From Eucalyptus grandis (taxonomy: Eukaryota; Streptophyta; Magnoliopsida; Myrtales; Myrtaceae): 64,000 nt of DNA. The notes under the pieces were generated by a model. The model did not search any database, was not told the origin of the DNA, and worked only from the letters and a program-made list of their open reading frames with translations. Within the stretch, counting starts at the first letter, position 1. Every line of letters starts with the position of its first letter. This document shows, piece by piece, positions 46,698 through 57,534 of this stretch. A program made the translations under genes and the position numbers. The DNA lies in contig NC_052620.1 in the NCBI RefSeq assembly GCF_016545825.1, positions 42,935,305-42,999,304 of the forward strand. The letters are read 5' to 3'.

Positions 46698-47435
46698 TTA
46701 ACACAACTCGCCAATTTTTACCCCTTTATATTACCACATAGTATTTAATCATTAACTCTCGCTTAAGATACTTACATGCATTTAATCTTTTTTAATTTGC
46801 CAACTTTTCTTATCGCACAAACTTTTATTTGTATTTCTTAGCAACTTCTTAAATTTATTGATGTTTTTAGTAATTACCAGCCTTAGAGTGACTTAGCAAA
46901 TCTTTTTCTAATTAAATTATCAATTAGTTTTGGGTTATCAACTCTCACTTGAATGACTTATCAAGTTTATATTTCTTTTTACTAATTACTGACTTTTCTT
47001 ATCATTTTCCTAGCTTTATCTACTTGTTCTTAATTACCCCTTAAACTTATCCACTCTTATATAAAATTACTTTAATTTTAATGATTTGCTAATTTTTTTC
47101 TATTAAGTTATCAACTAATTCTGAGTTATAATATTTTATTTGAGTGTGTTACAAATGTTTATATATTCTTTTGGTATTTACTAACTTTTCTATTGGATTA
47201 CTTTCTATTGGATTACATATTCTATAGGGTTACTTTATGGAGCATAAAGTGGGTTGGTAATTTCATGTAATAGGTCATAAATTTAAGCCACTAATACAAA
47301 AAGTTAAACAAAAGTTGGTAAATAATAAAAATTCTTTAGTTAAATGGATATAATGAAACAATTTATAAAATGATAGACAATAAAAAGGAGCTGGCAATTT
47401 TTTTAGAAATTTATTAAAAGAACGTGCAAACAAAT
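46698..47435. other. AT-rich dispersed repeat with an internal inverted part
   Basis: Forward phrases (TTATCAACTCTCACTTGAAT) run to about 47210. From about 47280 the same kind of phrase appears in reverse complement (AAAAGTTGGTAAATAAT). No gene. Confidence 0.45.
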
Positions 47436-47445
47436 TCTATATATC

Positions 47446-48677
47446 GGTCCTTGGCACCCAAGAGGCCCGCTCAATGGAATGTTTTCTAATGCAAAAAATA
47501 TACCAGTCCGAATTGCCACGGTCAGGGTTGCTGATGGTCTTTCCTCTTTGGACCCCACATCACATATTTCTATCGCTTTGGCAAACTGGGGAGAGACCCT
47601 CCCGGTGCTCAACAACGAGATTGATCGTCTCCAGTGACTAGGGCATCCCTCCGGTATTTTCTCTACTACTTCGGCTTGGAATATGTTTCGCCCTAGAGGT
47701 CGTTTGGTGCCTTGGTCTTCATTTATATGGAGCTCCTTGCTGCCTCCTCGATACCAAACCCTCCTTTGGCTAATCACTCAGAATCGTCTGCCAACCCAAG
47801 TGTCCTTACTTGCTTATGGAAAAAATTCCCCACGCGATTTGTGCCTTATGTTCTTGCCGTACTGGACTCAATAGATCACCTATTTTTTTGGTTGTCATAT
47901 AATTAGAAGCCTTGCACTCTATTGGGTGACTAAATGCAATCTCGCTTGGCAGAATAAATCTTGGATGGCAAATCTAGATTGGGCCGCCAAGCACATTACC
48001 GATACTAGCTTTCACTAGTCCTTGGCCTATTTTCCTTTGGAGCTTTATGTTACATAATTTGAAAAAGAGAGGAACAATATCATTTTCCACAATCAATCTT
48101 TCTGTCTCCCGGCTTTGAAGAATCACCTTTAAAAGGCTATCAAGGATAAGGCGATGACCTTTCAACATGTTCCGGACATTCCTAGAAATAGAAGACTACA
48201 ACAAAGCTGGGTCTTCATCCTTCCATTTTTATTGATAATGCTTGGCCGGCGTGTCAAGGTTTATTAGAGCTTGGTTGAGGTTGCCATTGTTTTTTTGTGC
48301 TCTTGATGGAGTTGGGGCTAGTTTCAGCTCCTTTCTTTTCGGAGGTTCGTGTTGCTGATGTGGATGGCTCAGAGTAGTTAGGGGCTAGTCCAATGCCTCA
48401 GAGGTCGCCGTCGCTAGTAGTGTGGGCTACCGCTATTTTTGCTCTTTGCCTCCCTTCCCTTTCTTGTTTGTTGCAGTTGTTTGGCTTCTTGTTGCTGTTG
48501 TTTTAGCCGTTTGCTAGCCGCTGTTCGGCTATTTCAGTTTCTTTTTTTCTCGACACCCTTTCCTCATTATGACTTGTTTGTCACTATGAAAGTGTAAGTT
48601 TTGTGGTGCCGAGATCCCCTGATCATGCATTTGTTGGTTAAAGTCTATATAATACTTACCTTACCAAAAAAAAAAAA
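47446..48677 (+). mobile_element. 5'-truncated L1 LINE fragment
   Basis: A zf-RVT remnant, a long GT-rich 3' UTR and a terminal A run at 48666-48677 identify a LINE 3' end. The flanks TCTATATATC (47436-47445) and TCTATGTATC (48679-48688) match at 9 of 10 bases and look like the target-site duplication. RT and endonuclease are missing, as usual for truncated copies. Confidence 0.75.
47670..47900 (+). pseudogene. LINE zf-RVT domain remnant
   Basis: SFIWSSLLPPRYQTLLWLIT followed by NRLPTQVSLLAYG and then, after a stop and frameshift, DHLFFWLSYN is the pattern of the plant LINE zf-RVT domain (W..iW....P.k...LW, nrLpT...L, HLFf.C). Confidence 0.72.
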
Positions 48678-48678
48678 C

Positions 48679-49690
48679 TCTATGTATCAATTTTTATCAT
48701 ACATAACATTACTCATTTTAATGTAACTGTAATGTGTGAGTAGAGTCAAGTAGACTAATTCAAAACATCCATACGTTTGACATAAGTCTGCCGCATGGGT
48801 TTCATATCGTGCAAACAAACTCTATGTATCAATTTTTATCATACATAACATTATTGATTTTAAGGGAGAAGTGTTAAAAAAAGTTCTAAATATTTTGCAT
48901 TTATGCCAATTTAGTCCTAAACTTTTTACTTTATGCCAATTCAGTCTTTTTCGATCAATTTTGGCGGTTTTGTTGACCGAGCGCTGGCCGGCCGACATAT
49001 TCGATCGGCGTTGATGTAAACAACTTTTAATCATATTTTAATATTTTTATTTTCTTTTTCTCTTTTTTCTTTTTTCTTTTTTTCCTACTCCTTCCCCTTC
49101 CTCCAATCGATTGTCGGTCGGCGACCAACCAAAGGCAACGGTCAATGAGGTCGAGGTCAGCCACGCTAGATCGGCGAGGGTCAAGCCTCACCCATGGCCG
49201 ACAAGACTCAACCTCGCCAAATCCGATAAGGGCAAACCTCACCCGGCCTAATGTGAGGCCGCCCTCACGGCCACTTGTGAGGTGCCCCGGCGAGGCTCGC
49301 CGCCATTACCTCTCGATCGGTTGCCGAGGTCCGACCACCCAGAGGAAGGGGAGGAGAAGAAAAAATAAATAAATAATTCAAAATATTAAAATTTATTAAA
49401 ATTTATTAACGTCGCAGACTGGGCCACATCAACCGGTTCGGCACCTTGATCGAAGCAAAATCCGACCAAAATTGGCCGAAAAGATTGAATCGACATCAAA
49501 AAAAGGTTTATAACTAAATTGGCATCAAAAAAGATAAGACTAAATTGGCACAAAATGCAAAAGGTTTATGACTTTTTAACACTTCTCCCCTCATTTTAAT
49601 GTAACTATAATTTTTAGTAGAGTCAAGTAAACTAATGGAAAACATCCATACATTTGACATAAGTCTGTTTCATCGTTTCATGTATTAGAT
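48679..49690 (+). repeat. ~142-bp tandem duplication, second unit split by M2
   Basis: CTCTATGTATCAATTTTTATCATACATAAC starts at about 48678 and again at about 48820. The following CATTTTAATGTAACT, AGAGTCAAGTA and AAAACATCCATAC phrases recur after M2 (49591-49660). The phrase GTGCAAACAAA also precedes the LINE at 47424, so the LINE landed in the first unit. Confidence 0.75.
48864..49590. mobile_element. Mutator-like TIR element M2 with GC-rich core
   Basis: The 9-bp flanks TGATTTTAA (48855-48863) and TCATTTTAA (49591-49599) differ at one base. The unoccupied sister site reads ATTACTCATTTTAATG at about 48702. TIRs start GGGAGAAGTGTTAAAAA and GGGGAGAAGTGTTAAAAA. The core (about 49130-49340) has CGAGGTCGAGG/CCTCACCC repeats as in M1 and M4. 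No transposase. Confidence 0.8.
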
Positions 49691-50190
49691 ATGGGAGAAG
49701 TCAATATTTATATAAACATTGGAAACAAACTCAAATTAGAGATTGTATCGGAAAGTTAGTTGGTAATTTAATCATAAAAAAGAGTTGGCAAATAAGGCAT
49801 GTGAAAGTAGAAACTCAACAGAAAGTTAGTAAATTAAAATAAAAATTAAGTAAATATACATCGGTAAGTAAATCAAATGCGAATTGATAAGCCAAACCCA
49901 TTAGTAACACAATTGGAGAAAAGTTGACAAGTCATGTAAAAAAAAGTTGGTCATTTCAAATAGTAATTAAAATATTTAAGGAGTTGGTAATTTAATAAGA
50001 GAAAAGTTGTTAGTCATTCTTTTCTTTAGGGTTCATCTATTTCGTGGAAAATTTATTAAATCAATATATATTTTCCTCAATTTCCGACATTTGGATCATT
50101 TAGGAAAATAATTTGGCAGAGAATGTTTTCATAGTGAATGGAAAATCTATGTTTAAATTTAGGAAAATTACTTCATTTTTTAAAATCAAA
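49691..50190. other. AT-rich dispersed repeat, reverse orientation
   Basis: AAGTTGGTAATTTAAT and GGTAAGTAAATCAAATGCGAATTGATAAG phrases are the reverse complement of those at 44900-45160. No coding sequence. Confidence 0.45.
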
Positions 50191-50509
50191 ATCATTTCTC
50201 AAAAAATACGACTGAACCCCAACACTTAAGCATGAAGACTCGACCCCTATCCCTCAAAGTTAGGCCTCGACCCCAATGCTCAACCCATGTCCTTGTAATC
50301 GTGGTTTGGTACCTAGCTCCCACGTCCAAGCCATTGGTGCTCAAGCCCGAGTTCCTCATCATTGGCTCGAGAAACCCAATCTCAATGCTTGGGCCTGAAG
50401 TTTCTGTTGGCCGAGGCCTAGTCCTCGGTGCCCAGGCCGAGGTCACTGAACTCGAGACCTAGGCAACTAGGCAAGTATTGATAGAATTTATATGCACTAG
50501 TTGATGAGA
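50191..50509. other. Degenerate GC-richer segment, unassigned
   Basis: Loosely repeated words (CTCGACCCC, CGACCCCAATGCTCAACCC, GGCCGAGG) give open frames on both strands, but the predicted peptides have no recognisable content. I see no gene. Confidence 0.4.
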
Positions 50510-50745
50510 GCACTGTCCTAATGAAGGACCTCGCATTTGTTCAAAGAGGTGAATGAGTGTGCTGATCAATTGGCCAAGTTGGATATTAATGAGCTGCATC
50601 AAACTCTTGTTATTTATACTCTTCAAGATAAAACGAAAAAGGCAGAGGAATCACGTGAGGAAGACGAAAAGTTTGACCCAAAGTATTGTAATGTACTGTT
50701 CACATACTACTTGGCACTGTATTCAGAGAGCTATATGAGATTAAA
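50510..50745 (+). pseudogene. Possible RNase H tail of a LINE
   Basis: RTSHLFKEVNECADQLAKL (about 50526-50582) resembles the closing motif of LINE RNase H domains (h.yREaN..AD.LAk.), followed by a charged tail to a stop near 50748. Upstream catalytic strands are not seen. It could be coincidence, hence the modest confidence. Confidence 0.45.
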
Positions 50746-50761
50746 ATGAAACTATTACAAT

Positions 50762-52110
50762 GACAAAAAATTTGTGCATTATCATTATCATTATTAATTA
50801 TTTTGTTATGTGATTATATTATTATTATTGTGATTATCATGCACTTGCTTCTGGGAAACGAAATTGATTCGATTTTCAATTGAGGCACGCGGGTAATCAA
50901 CGGCGGGCCGAACGATCAACAGTCGTAGAGAGAGAGAGAGGGGGGGGTGCGCGCCTCGAGAAGCAGCGTTTTAGGCTCAGTTTGTGATTAACGTGCGCGC
51001 AAATCAGGAAGAGAGAGGAGAGCGGTCAAAGCCCAAGCGCTAACAAAAAGAAAAAAAGAAAAAATAAAAGACAATCGTGAAATATCCAATTTCATCTAAG
51101 AATTTGTAAATCGGAAGGTTTCATAAATTATGCCACTAAAAGTCTACAAATTAGTATAGAAATTGATCATTTGCAAACTAAAGTTGGATATTTTTTTTTT
51201 TAAATGTCGGTAAGTTACGGAGAAATCATTTGAAAAAAATGTTACTAGACAATTTATTTAGGAAATTAACAAGTTCCATATCTTTTACACCACTTTAGTG
51301 TCAACCCTTTTCGTTTGATCACTTAAATATTGAGGTGGAGAAACAAACTTCAACAAAAAGTCGTGAGTAGCTGTTTTAAAAAATGTTAATTCATAGATGG
51401 CTTGTCTATAAATAAAATAAAAGACAAGTTCAACGTGAACGATGAGGTGGGCTTTCTATTCCAAAATGATGCCGCACCCATCAAATCGAATATCTCTCTC
51501 ACAATAGACAAATCCCTCTGTGTTTGACGTGGAATCTCTCCTCGCATCTCTGTTGGCAATCTCGCTCGTGCGCTATTTCTCTCTCGTTTGTTTTAGGTGC
51601 GTTTAATAACATTTACATTCAAAATTGTTCTCTTATTTTTGTTCCATGAAATAATTTTTTAATAAAAAAACATGTTTGGTAAATTTGTATAACTTTTTAT
51701 TTCTTTTTATTTTTATTTTTTATTTCCTTTTTTTCCTTTTTTTTCTTTTTTCTTCCTTTTGGCCGATCGCCGGCCCTCGCAATGGCCGACGATCGGGCTG
51801 ACGAGGGCCCGCGGCCTCGCCGGCCACGGCGAGCCAAGCCTCGCCGGCCGGTGCGAGGTTGGCCTGCGCCTGGCTGGCGAGCTTGAGCTCGCCCAAATCT
51901 AGCAAGGCTCCCGGTGAGGTTGCCGGCTCTCAACGTCGATCGCCGCCGCCTATGGCCAAGGTCGACGACCAGTCAAAGAAAAAGAAGAAGAAAAGAAAGA
52001 GAAAGAAAAATAGGAGAGAAAAAATTGTTTATTGTGTAAATAAACGTATTTCTGTTATTTTTTTTTGTTCTCGGAGTAAAAGAACGGAAGTTGTGTAGTT
52101 GTGCTCCCAG

Positions 52111-52141
<31 letters not shown>

Positions 52142-52190
52142 AAACAAACAAACAAATGCACCCTCACTTACTCAATTGGGAAATATAGCA
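50762..52190 (+). repeat. Duplicated block R1, copy 1
   Basis: This aligns with 59256-60535 from TTTGTGCATTATCATTATC to AAATATAGCAAATAG, with small indels throughout. It includes a purine-rich (GAGA)n segment, a leader-like stretch (50968-51080), an AT-rich part and the TIR element at 51597-52165. No gene is supported. Confidence 0.82.
51597..52165. mobile_element. TIR element with GC-rich core, R1 copy 1
   Basis: The left end, AGGTGCGTTTAATAACATTT, and the reverse-complemented right end, AGGGTGCATTTG, are loosely inverted. Both are followed by TTATTTTTGTTC-like words. The core (about 51760-51960) shares the GCGAGG/CCTCGCC style of M1, M2 and M4. A run of about 30 A lies at 52111-52140. Because R1 is duplicated, its partner at 60085-60510 is not an independent insertion. 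Confidence 0.6.
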
Positions 52191-53280
52191 AATAGACTTC
52201 CGGACTTTACTTTTAGTTGTACTTCTTTGATTCCTAACTTCTATTTAATACCAAGCACCTAGACTTCCGAGCACGTTTACGTGAAAAGTATTTTTTGTTA
52301 GATATGTGAAATAAATAACCTTCGTTTGGGGAAAAATTATTATACTTCAAAAAATGAAATGCAATGATGCTTAATAAATTAAATTCACACGCGACCCAAA
52401 AATAATGCACCATCAAATTGAGGTAAAGATTCAATAGTATAATAATATTCGTAATCACAAGTGTATAATTAACTAAATAACCCGTCGAACATCGAATAAG
52501 AGAATAGAAAGTGATTGGGATGACCTTCCCTTGCTATCCTATATTCCTTTCCATCTCCTTTACATCTTTTCATCATTGATCACCTTTGACCATTGCTATA
52601 AGTTATTTTATCGACAAAAGGTGAAGTTCCCTTTGCTTATCTGATTAGACAGAGTAGTTTAGTGCTTTTCTTATAGCTCCTATATGGATTGACTCTCAAA
52701 CCAAATTTCATCTATTGCTCTTCCTAGCGTTTGTTATTTTCTGATGGTTTGTCTGAATTTGTTTTGCACAAATTTTACTGTAGATCATGATAACCTTGAG
52801 AATGTCAAAATTTTATTCAACCAATGTGTCTAGTCTAACTTTTTGACTTGTGTCGACAGCAAAAAGTTTTCCAACGAAATTCAGCAAGATTCCAGCATGT
52901 TTTGACTATATTCAGCAATTTTGTCTCATTTCAACAAAATTCGTTCATTCTCATTTCTAGTATACTCAAAATTCCCTTGTATTCCTCTTTTAACTCTCGG
53001 CCAAATTTTTTATCCATCTCTATTTAAGTAACAAACATACAAGGTTACTTATCCAGAGTCTATCGAACAATTCAATATAGAATTCTCTCAACCATAAACA
53101 ATGTTCCTTAAAAACCACTATAGCTGAACATTTCAAGATAAAAACAAACATCATATGGGCATCTCCAATCTACCCAAGATCAGCACATATGAATCTGATA
53201 TAAAATCGCCTACACAGATGTTAAGCAAAAGAATGACATATATACATTTTATCTCGAAGATTGATCACCTCTAACCTCCC
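52191..53280. repeat. Duplicated block R2, copy 1
   Basis: From about 52555 (GATCACCTTTGACCATTGC) to about 53120, this aligns with 58130-58670. The part near 53090-53270 also resembles 57540-58150. 52191-52550 has no counterpart and no visible gene. Confidence 0.7.
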
Positions 53281-53995
53281 TAGATCAAAGCTGTCAACAT
53301 ATCAACTCCAATCATCAACATACGTGAAATACCATATCACCGAACCCACGGCGAATGAACAAGAAAGTTTGCAACAATGAGAGGAATCAACTTGCAAACA
53401 TATACTCATAAAAATTACCGAGCACAACATCCAATTCATGTCATGTTACCGGTTTTAGATTGTGCTCCAAATGTGGAGTACGGCTGGAGGTCATGACTAT
53501 GAAATCAACTCTGACGTAGCTGCACAAAATAATTCATGACAGCGACTGACTTCTATCGTTCGGATTATCGTGAGCTGAAGCAGAGGGAGATAGCCAAAAG
53601 CTAACTCTATCCAACCAGCACACTGTGTAACTTTTTGCATTACAATCAAATCAAAGCATTTGAGTTGTGTAAAATGTGGAAATTTACCTTTTTCTTGCTC
53701 GATTGGTGCAGATGATATTTGCGTCTTGCCCAAGCGCAAGCTGGATGGCTGTTTAGTGCGATTGCACTTGGATGCCATTTTCGCTAGTTGCTGGCGGATT
53801 AAGCAATTTTGGCGCTATTTGTTTTTGGCTTTCTGATGGCTAGAATCGCTTGCAGGCAGTGGGTGTTTGGAGGTGATGGTTCAATGGTGATGTAGTGAGG
53901 GGTGAAGTGATGGTATTTTTTTTCATTGTCCCAAGAATTGGGGCAAATCCGTTGAGCCATTATGATTTAATCCTTGATTCTGATTTGGTAATTCT
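53281..53995 (-). repeat. Duplicated block R3, copy 1, with a possible first exon
   Basis: This aligns with about 56520-57125. On the minus strand an ATG at 53778 opens MASKCNRTKQPSSLRLGKTQ and reaches EQEK followed by GTAAATTT, a plausible first exon and splice donor near 53689. The sister copy keeps the ATG and the AAGAAAAAGGTTAAT end but has indels that change the peptide. The continuation was not found, and I do not recognise the protein. Confidence 0.45.
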
Positions 53996-54840
53996 TCAGG
54001 CTTAAATCACAGTATTATTCATGCAAATTTAATTTCCTCAATTTTATTCGTTGTTCGGATTAATAAGGATTCACTGCTTTTTGTTACATTGTAAATATAA
54101 GTAGATATTTTTCTCCTTTGTTTCCTTCATGTCAAACTCGTCGATCGGATTTTTCTTTATTCTTATTGGGGTGCTGACTCGCCATGCAAGTAGTGACTAG
54201 TGAGATATTGCATGAGCACTTCTCTGATGCAGTGATGTTAATAACTCATTAGAAAGATTCAATATCTTTCCAAACAATAATTGCACACATCTGATGCTTA
54301 AACAAATCTTCACTTCCACAAGATTACTTGTTAATAAGGATCCTAGTAATAATTAGGATTTAAAGAAATATCTGTAAATTACCGTGCATTTATTGGGTAG
54401 CAAGCTACATAATTTTCGATCAAAAAAATAAATAAATCTACATAATGTTTCTCATGTTAATTAAATGATGTGATTCATATATTATCATTTTTTTCCAAGC
54501 ACGGTCCTATATGCTAGGTGCAATTATTCATTGTAAGCCAAACCTTGCATATCTAAAGCAGCCAAAAGGAAATGAACGTATGGTCCCATGGAATCAACAC
54601 AGTTCATGGAATGATACAAGCAGCAGGTATTCTAGCTGCCATCATTTCCAAGATCTGGACTGGCGATCATCGAGGAGGTCAATGCAGCAGAGCTAGGATC
54701 AAACCGGGGATTGTTTCCAAATTTGGTTACAAATTCCCCGCGGGTTAACCCTTCCATTTTATTTATGTGGAATGGGGGCTCCGATAACCATGGCCTTTGT
54801 TTAAGGTCCTTAGGCTGGACCAAAAGGTATGTTCATGTTA
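53996..54840. other. Unassigned AT-rich DNA
   Basis: Frames of 61-63 codons near 54511-54823 on both strands overlap each other and show no known motif. I see nothing else here. Confidence 0.4.
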
Positions 54841-55545
54841 CCGGAAAATTACACAAAAAATTATAAACTTATTGCACTTTTGCCAATTTATTATTAAATC
54901 TTTGAACTTTGCCAATTGAGTCATAAACATTTTTCATTTTTGTTAGTGAGTCTATTCGGCTAATTTTAGTCGAAATTTTGCTAATGTGGATCTTTGGTGC
55001 TAACATGGACAATTTTTTTAATTTGTTAATATTTTTTTAATTTTAAAATTATTTTTATGTTTTTAATTTCTTTCCTCTTTTTCCCTCGGCCGGTCTCGCC
55101 CGGCCTCGGCGGCAGCGGCGAGGCCACAGCTGTTGGGTCGGCCTCCCGGCCTCAAGCGAGTCGGCGCTCACCAAGTCCGGCGATGCCCATGGTCACCTCG
55201 CCAAATCCCAACGAGGGCGACCTTGCCCAAGGCCGGGAGGCTAACCCTCGCCGGTCCTTTGGCTAGTCACTAGAGACTGAGCAGGCCAGAGGAAGAAAAG
55301 GAAAAAAAATTAAAAATACAAAAAAATCTAAAAAATCTAAAAATTAAAAAATTTTGTCTATGTCATCGCCAAGACAATGCCACGTAGGATGGTCGGCGTC
55401 ACATCAACAAATTCCAGCCATAATTAACCGAATGAACTCAATTGGCAAAATGTTGAAAAATTTCGGATTCAATTGACAAAGTTGAAAAGTTTTGGATTCA
55501 ATGGCGAAAATGTAATTGGTTTGGACTTTTTGGACAATTTTTCCC
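54841..55545. mobile_element. Mutator-like TIR element M4 with GC-rich core
   Basis: TIRs start GGAAAATTACACAAAAAATT and, in reverse complement, GGGAAAAATTGTCCAAAAAG. Both carry CAATTGAGTC/CATTTTTG.C words as in M1. The core (about 55085-55270) is rich in GGCGAGGCC/CCTCGCC. The flanks TTCATGTTA and TCATCGTTA are an imperfect target-site duplication. No coding capacity is seen. Confidence 0.7.
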
Positions 55546-55896
55546 TCATCGTTATTTACCCCGGCAATTATCGATAATTTGCAACCAAGCCTAAACACAA
55601 AGTGAAAGACCCAATTAATGGGAATAGCTAGATCAAAGTTTAATTTAAGAGAATACATGAAGGATATTAGCCGATCAAAATGGTAATTATACCCTAAAAA
55701 ACACACATAAAGACTCGGACTATCTTGCTACACCAGCCAAAATTTGCTCCCAGGGATAGGTCGATTACGATGGAGGAATTTCACCATACGGTGTTCTTTA
55801 GTGTAGCAAATTATCTCCAGTTTCGCTTGCATAAAAGCACCACACGGAGGATGTCTTTCTTTCAAATTAATTTTAACAAAATATAAAGCAGCACCA
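55546..55896. other. Unassigned DNA left of the SINE
   Basis: Short inverted words (TTGCTACAC near 55728 and GTGTAGCAA near 55802) flank about 80 bp. They may be the remains of a small foldback. Otherwise nothing is recognised. Confidence 0.35.
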
Positions 55897-56136
55897 CAGT
55901 GCCGCGGTGGCTCCGTTGGTTAAGTCTTCCCCACCGTGGGGGGACCATGACCCCTTCTAGGAGGGAGAGGGTTCGACTCTCCTTGGAGACGGCACGGCGT
56001 GCTCACATTCCACGGGGGTGGTGGGTCCTCATGAGGCCCCCGGGTTTACCCCAGTCACCCACAGGGCCCCTCACAGAATGTCGCGTGTTGGTCGGTGCGC
56101 GGGTTCACTGGGTCATCAAAAATATATATATATATA
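55897..56136 (+). mobile_element. tRNA-derived SINE
   Basis: A 5' head with internal RNA polymerase III promoter boxes: A box TGGCTCCGTTGG at 55908-55919 and B box GGTTCGACTCT at 55970-55980. A GC-rich body follows with CCCCCGGGTTTACCCC near 56037-56052, as in the plant Au/AngioSINE group. It ends in ATCAAAAATATATATATA. Size (about 240 bp), boxes and tail fit a plant SINE. A clear target-site duplication was not found. Confidence 0.75.
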
Positions 56137-57125
56137 CCAAACGAGCGGTTTACATTAAATCAACGGACCACAGTTTGAAAAGTGTCCGCACTAGGAAATT
56201 ACTCCACTAACTCTCGAAACATAAAATCCTGGTACCTTTGGAATCTAAAGGGAAGTGAAGAAACGGCTAAAATGAGAGAGACTAGAGTACAACATAACAA
56301 CAACGGATGAGGGCTGAAGAAAATGCTCCACAGCTATGGCTGGTTCATAAACCGATGATTGATTGGCTCAAGAATCTAGTGGGTTTGCAATCTGCGGCGG
56401 CAGTTAGCGGCCGACGGTCAACGGTCATGGCGACGACGGTCGTGTGGCGGCGGTGGTCATGCGGCGGTCGTGCGGCAATCGTGCGGCGGTCATGCAACGG
56501 CGGTTGGTCATCTTTAATGATCCCCCGGATCAAGCTGTCAACATATCAACTCCAATCGTCAACTTATGACATCGGCTGACTTTATTGAAAGTTGAAGCAA
56601 AAAGAGAGTCAAGCCTACTCTATCAAGCAACACATCATGTGTAACTTTGCATTATCGAAAGTTAAGCGAGAGAGGAGTCAAAGCCAACTCTATCCAAGCG
56701 ACACGGTAACTTCGCATTTCGATCGGATCAAAACATTCGAAACAAACCTATCAACCCGGTCGGATCAAAGCATTTTTTGTGAAAATGTTGAAATTAACAC
56801 CTTCGTATGATCGAGATCAAAGCATTTGAAAGCAAACCCTATCCAACCAATCAAATCAAAGCATTTTTGTGAAATGTTGAAATTAACCTTTTTCTTGCTT
56901 CTTGCTCGGCGCGAGCTGAAAGGGATGGCTGTTCAATGCGATGCGCTTGGGTGCCATGATCAAAATTGCTTGCTGGATGTGGATGTTTGGGGCGATGGGG
57001 TGATGGTTCGATGTGATGGGTGTTTTAGGGTGATGGGGGTGATAGTTACGTAGTAAGGGCGACGATAGTAAATTTTATTTTATTTTATTTTCATTGCCCC
57101 AAAATTGGGGCAAATCCGTTAAACC
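56137..57125. repeat. Duplicated block R3, copy 2, with local triplication
   Basis: From about 56520 this aligns with 53281-53995, ending CCCCAAAATTGGGGCAAATCCG as in copy 1. Phrases GATCAAAGCATTT and CTATCCAA repeat three times between 56600 and 56860. 56380-56520 is rich in GCGGC/GGTCATG words. No gene is supported. Confidence 0.65.
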
Positions 57126-57534
57126 CTTTGTTGATGTAGCTAGCTGGGCCGACGGTTGTACGCCGCACATATTATAGGCCGACAACCGTCATTGTCCACC
57201 AGCTGACTTGCCATCGCCAACAACCACACGATCGCACATTGCAGGACCACCATGGGACCGCCACGGCTCACTATGCCCGCCCCCTCCGCGGCCGGTGGGC
57301 TATGGGCTGCAATCTGCAACGTGATGGTCGGGCCGGTTGTGCGGCGTCGTGTGGCAATCGTGCAACGATCCGTACGGCAATTGTCGATGATCATACGACA
57401 ACGATTGGTCATCTTTAATCATCCCCAAATCAAAGGCTGTCAACATATCAACTCCAATCGTCAACTTAGGCGATCAACACATCGGCGGCGGTTGGTCATC
57501 TTTAATCATCCCCGGATCAAAGTGTCAACATTCA
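57126..57534. repeat. GC-rich GGTCATCTTTAAT repeat segment
   Basis: The phrase TTGGTCATCTTTAATCATCCCC followed by GATCAAAG and TGTCAACAT occurs near 57408 and 57492. A related form occurs near 56505. Frames on both strands reflect composition. Confidence 0.55.

Noticed and set aside
50192..50462. Frames on both strands in the CGACCCC-rich segment
   Set aside because: Both strands are open because of low-complexity wording; neither peptide looks like a protein.
51973..52167. Hydrophobic small protein on the minus strand
   Set aside because: It is a phenylalanine run coded by the poly(A) stretch at 52111-52140.
55897..55985. A functional tRNA gene at the SINE head
   Set aside because: The pol III boxes are present but the cloverleaf arms do not pair well and the sequence runs on into a SINE body.
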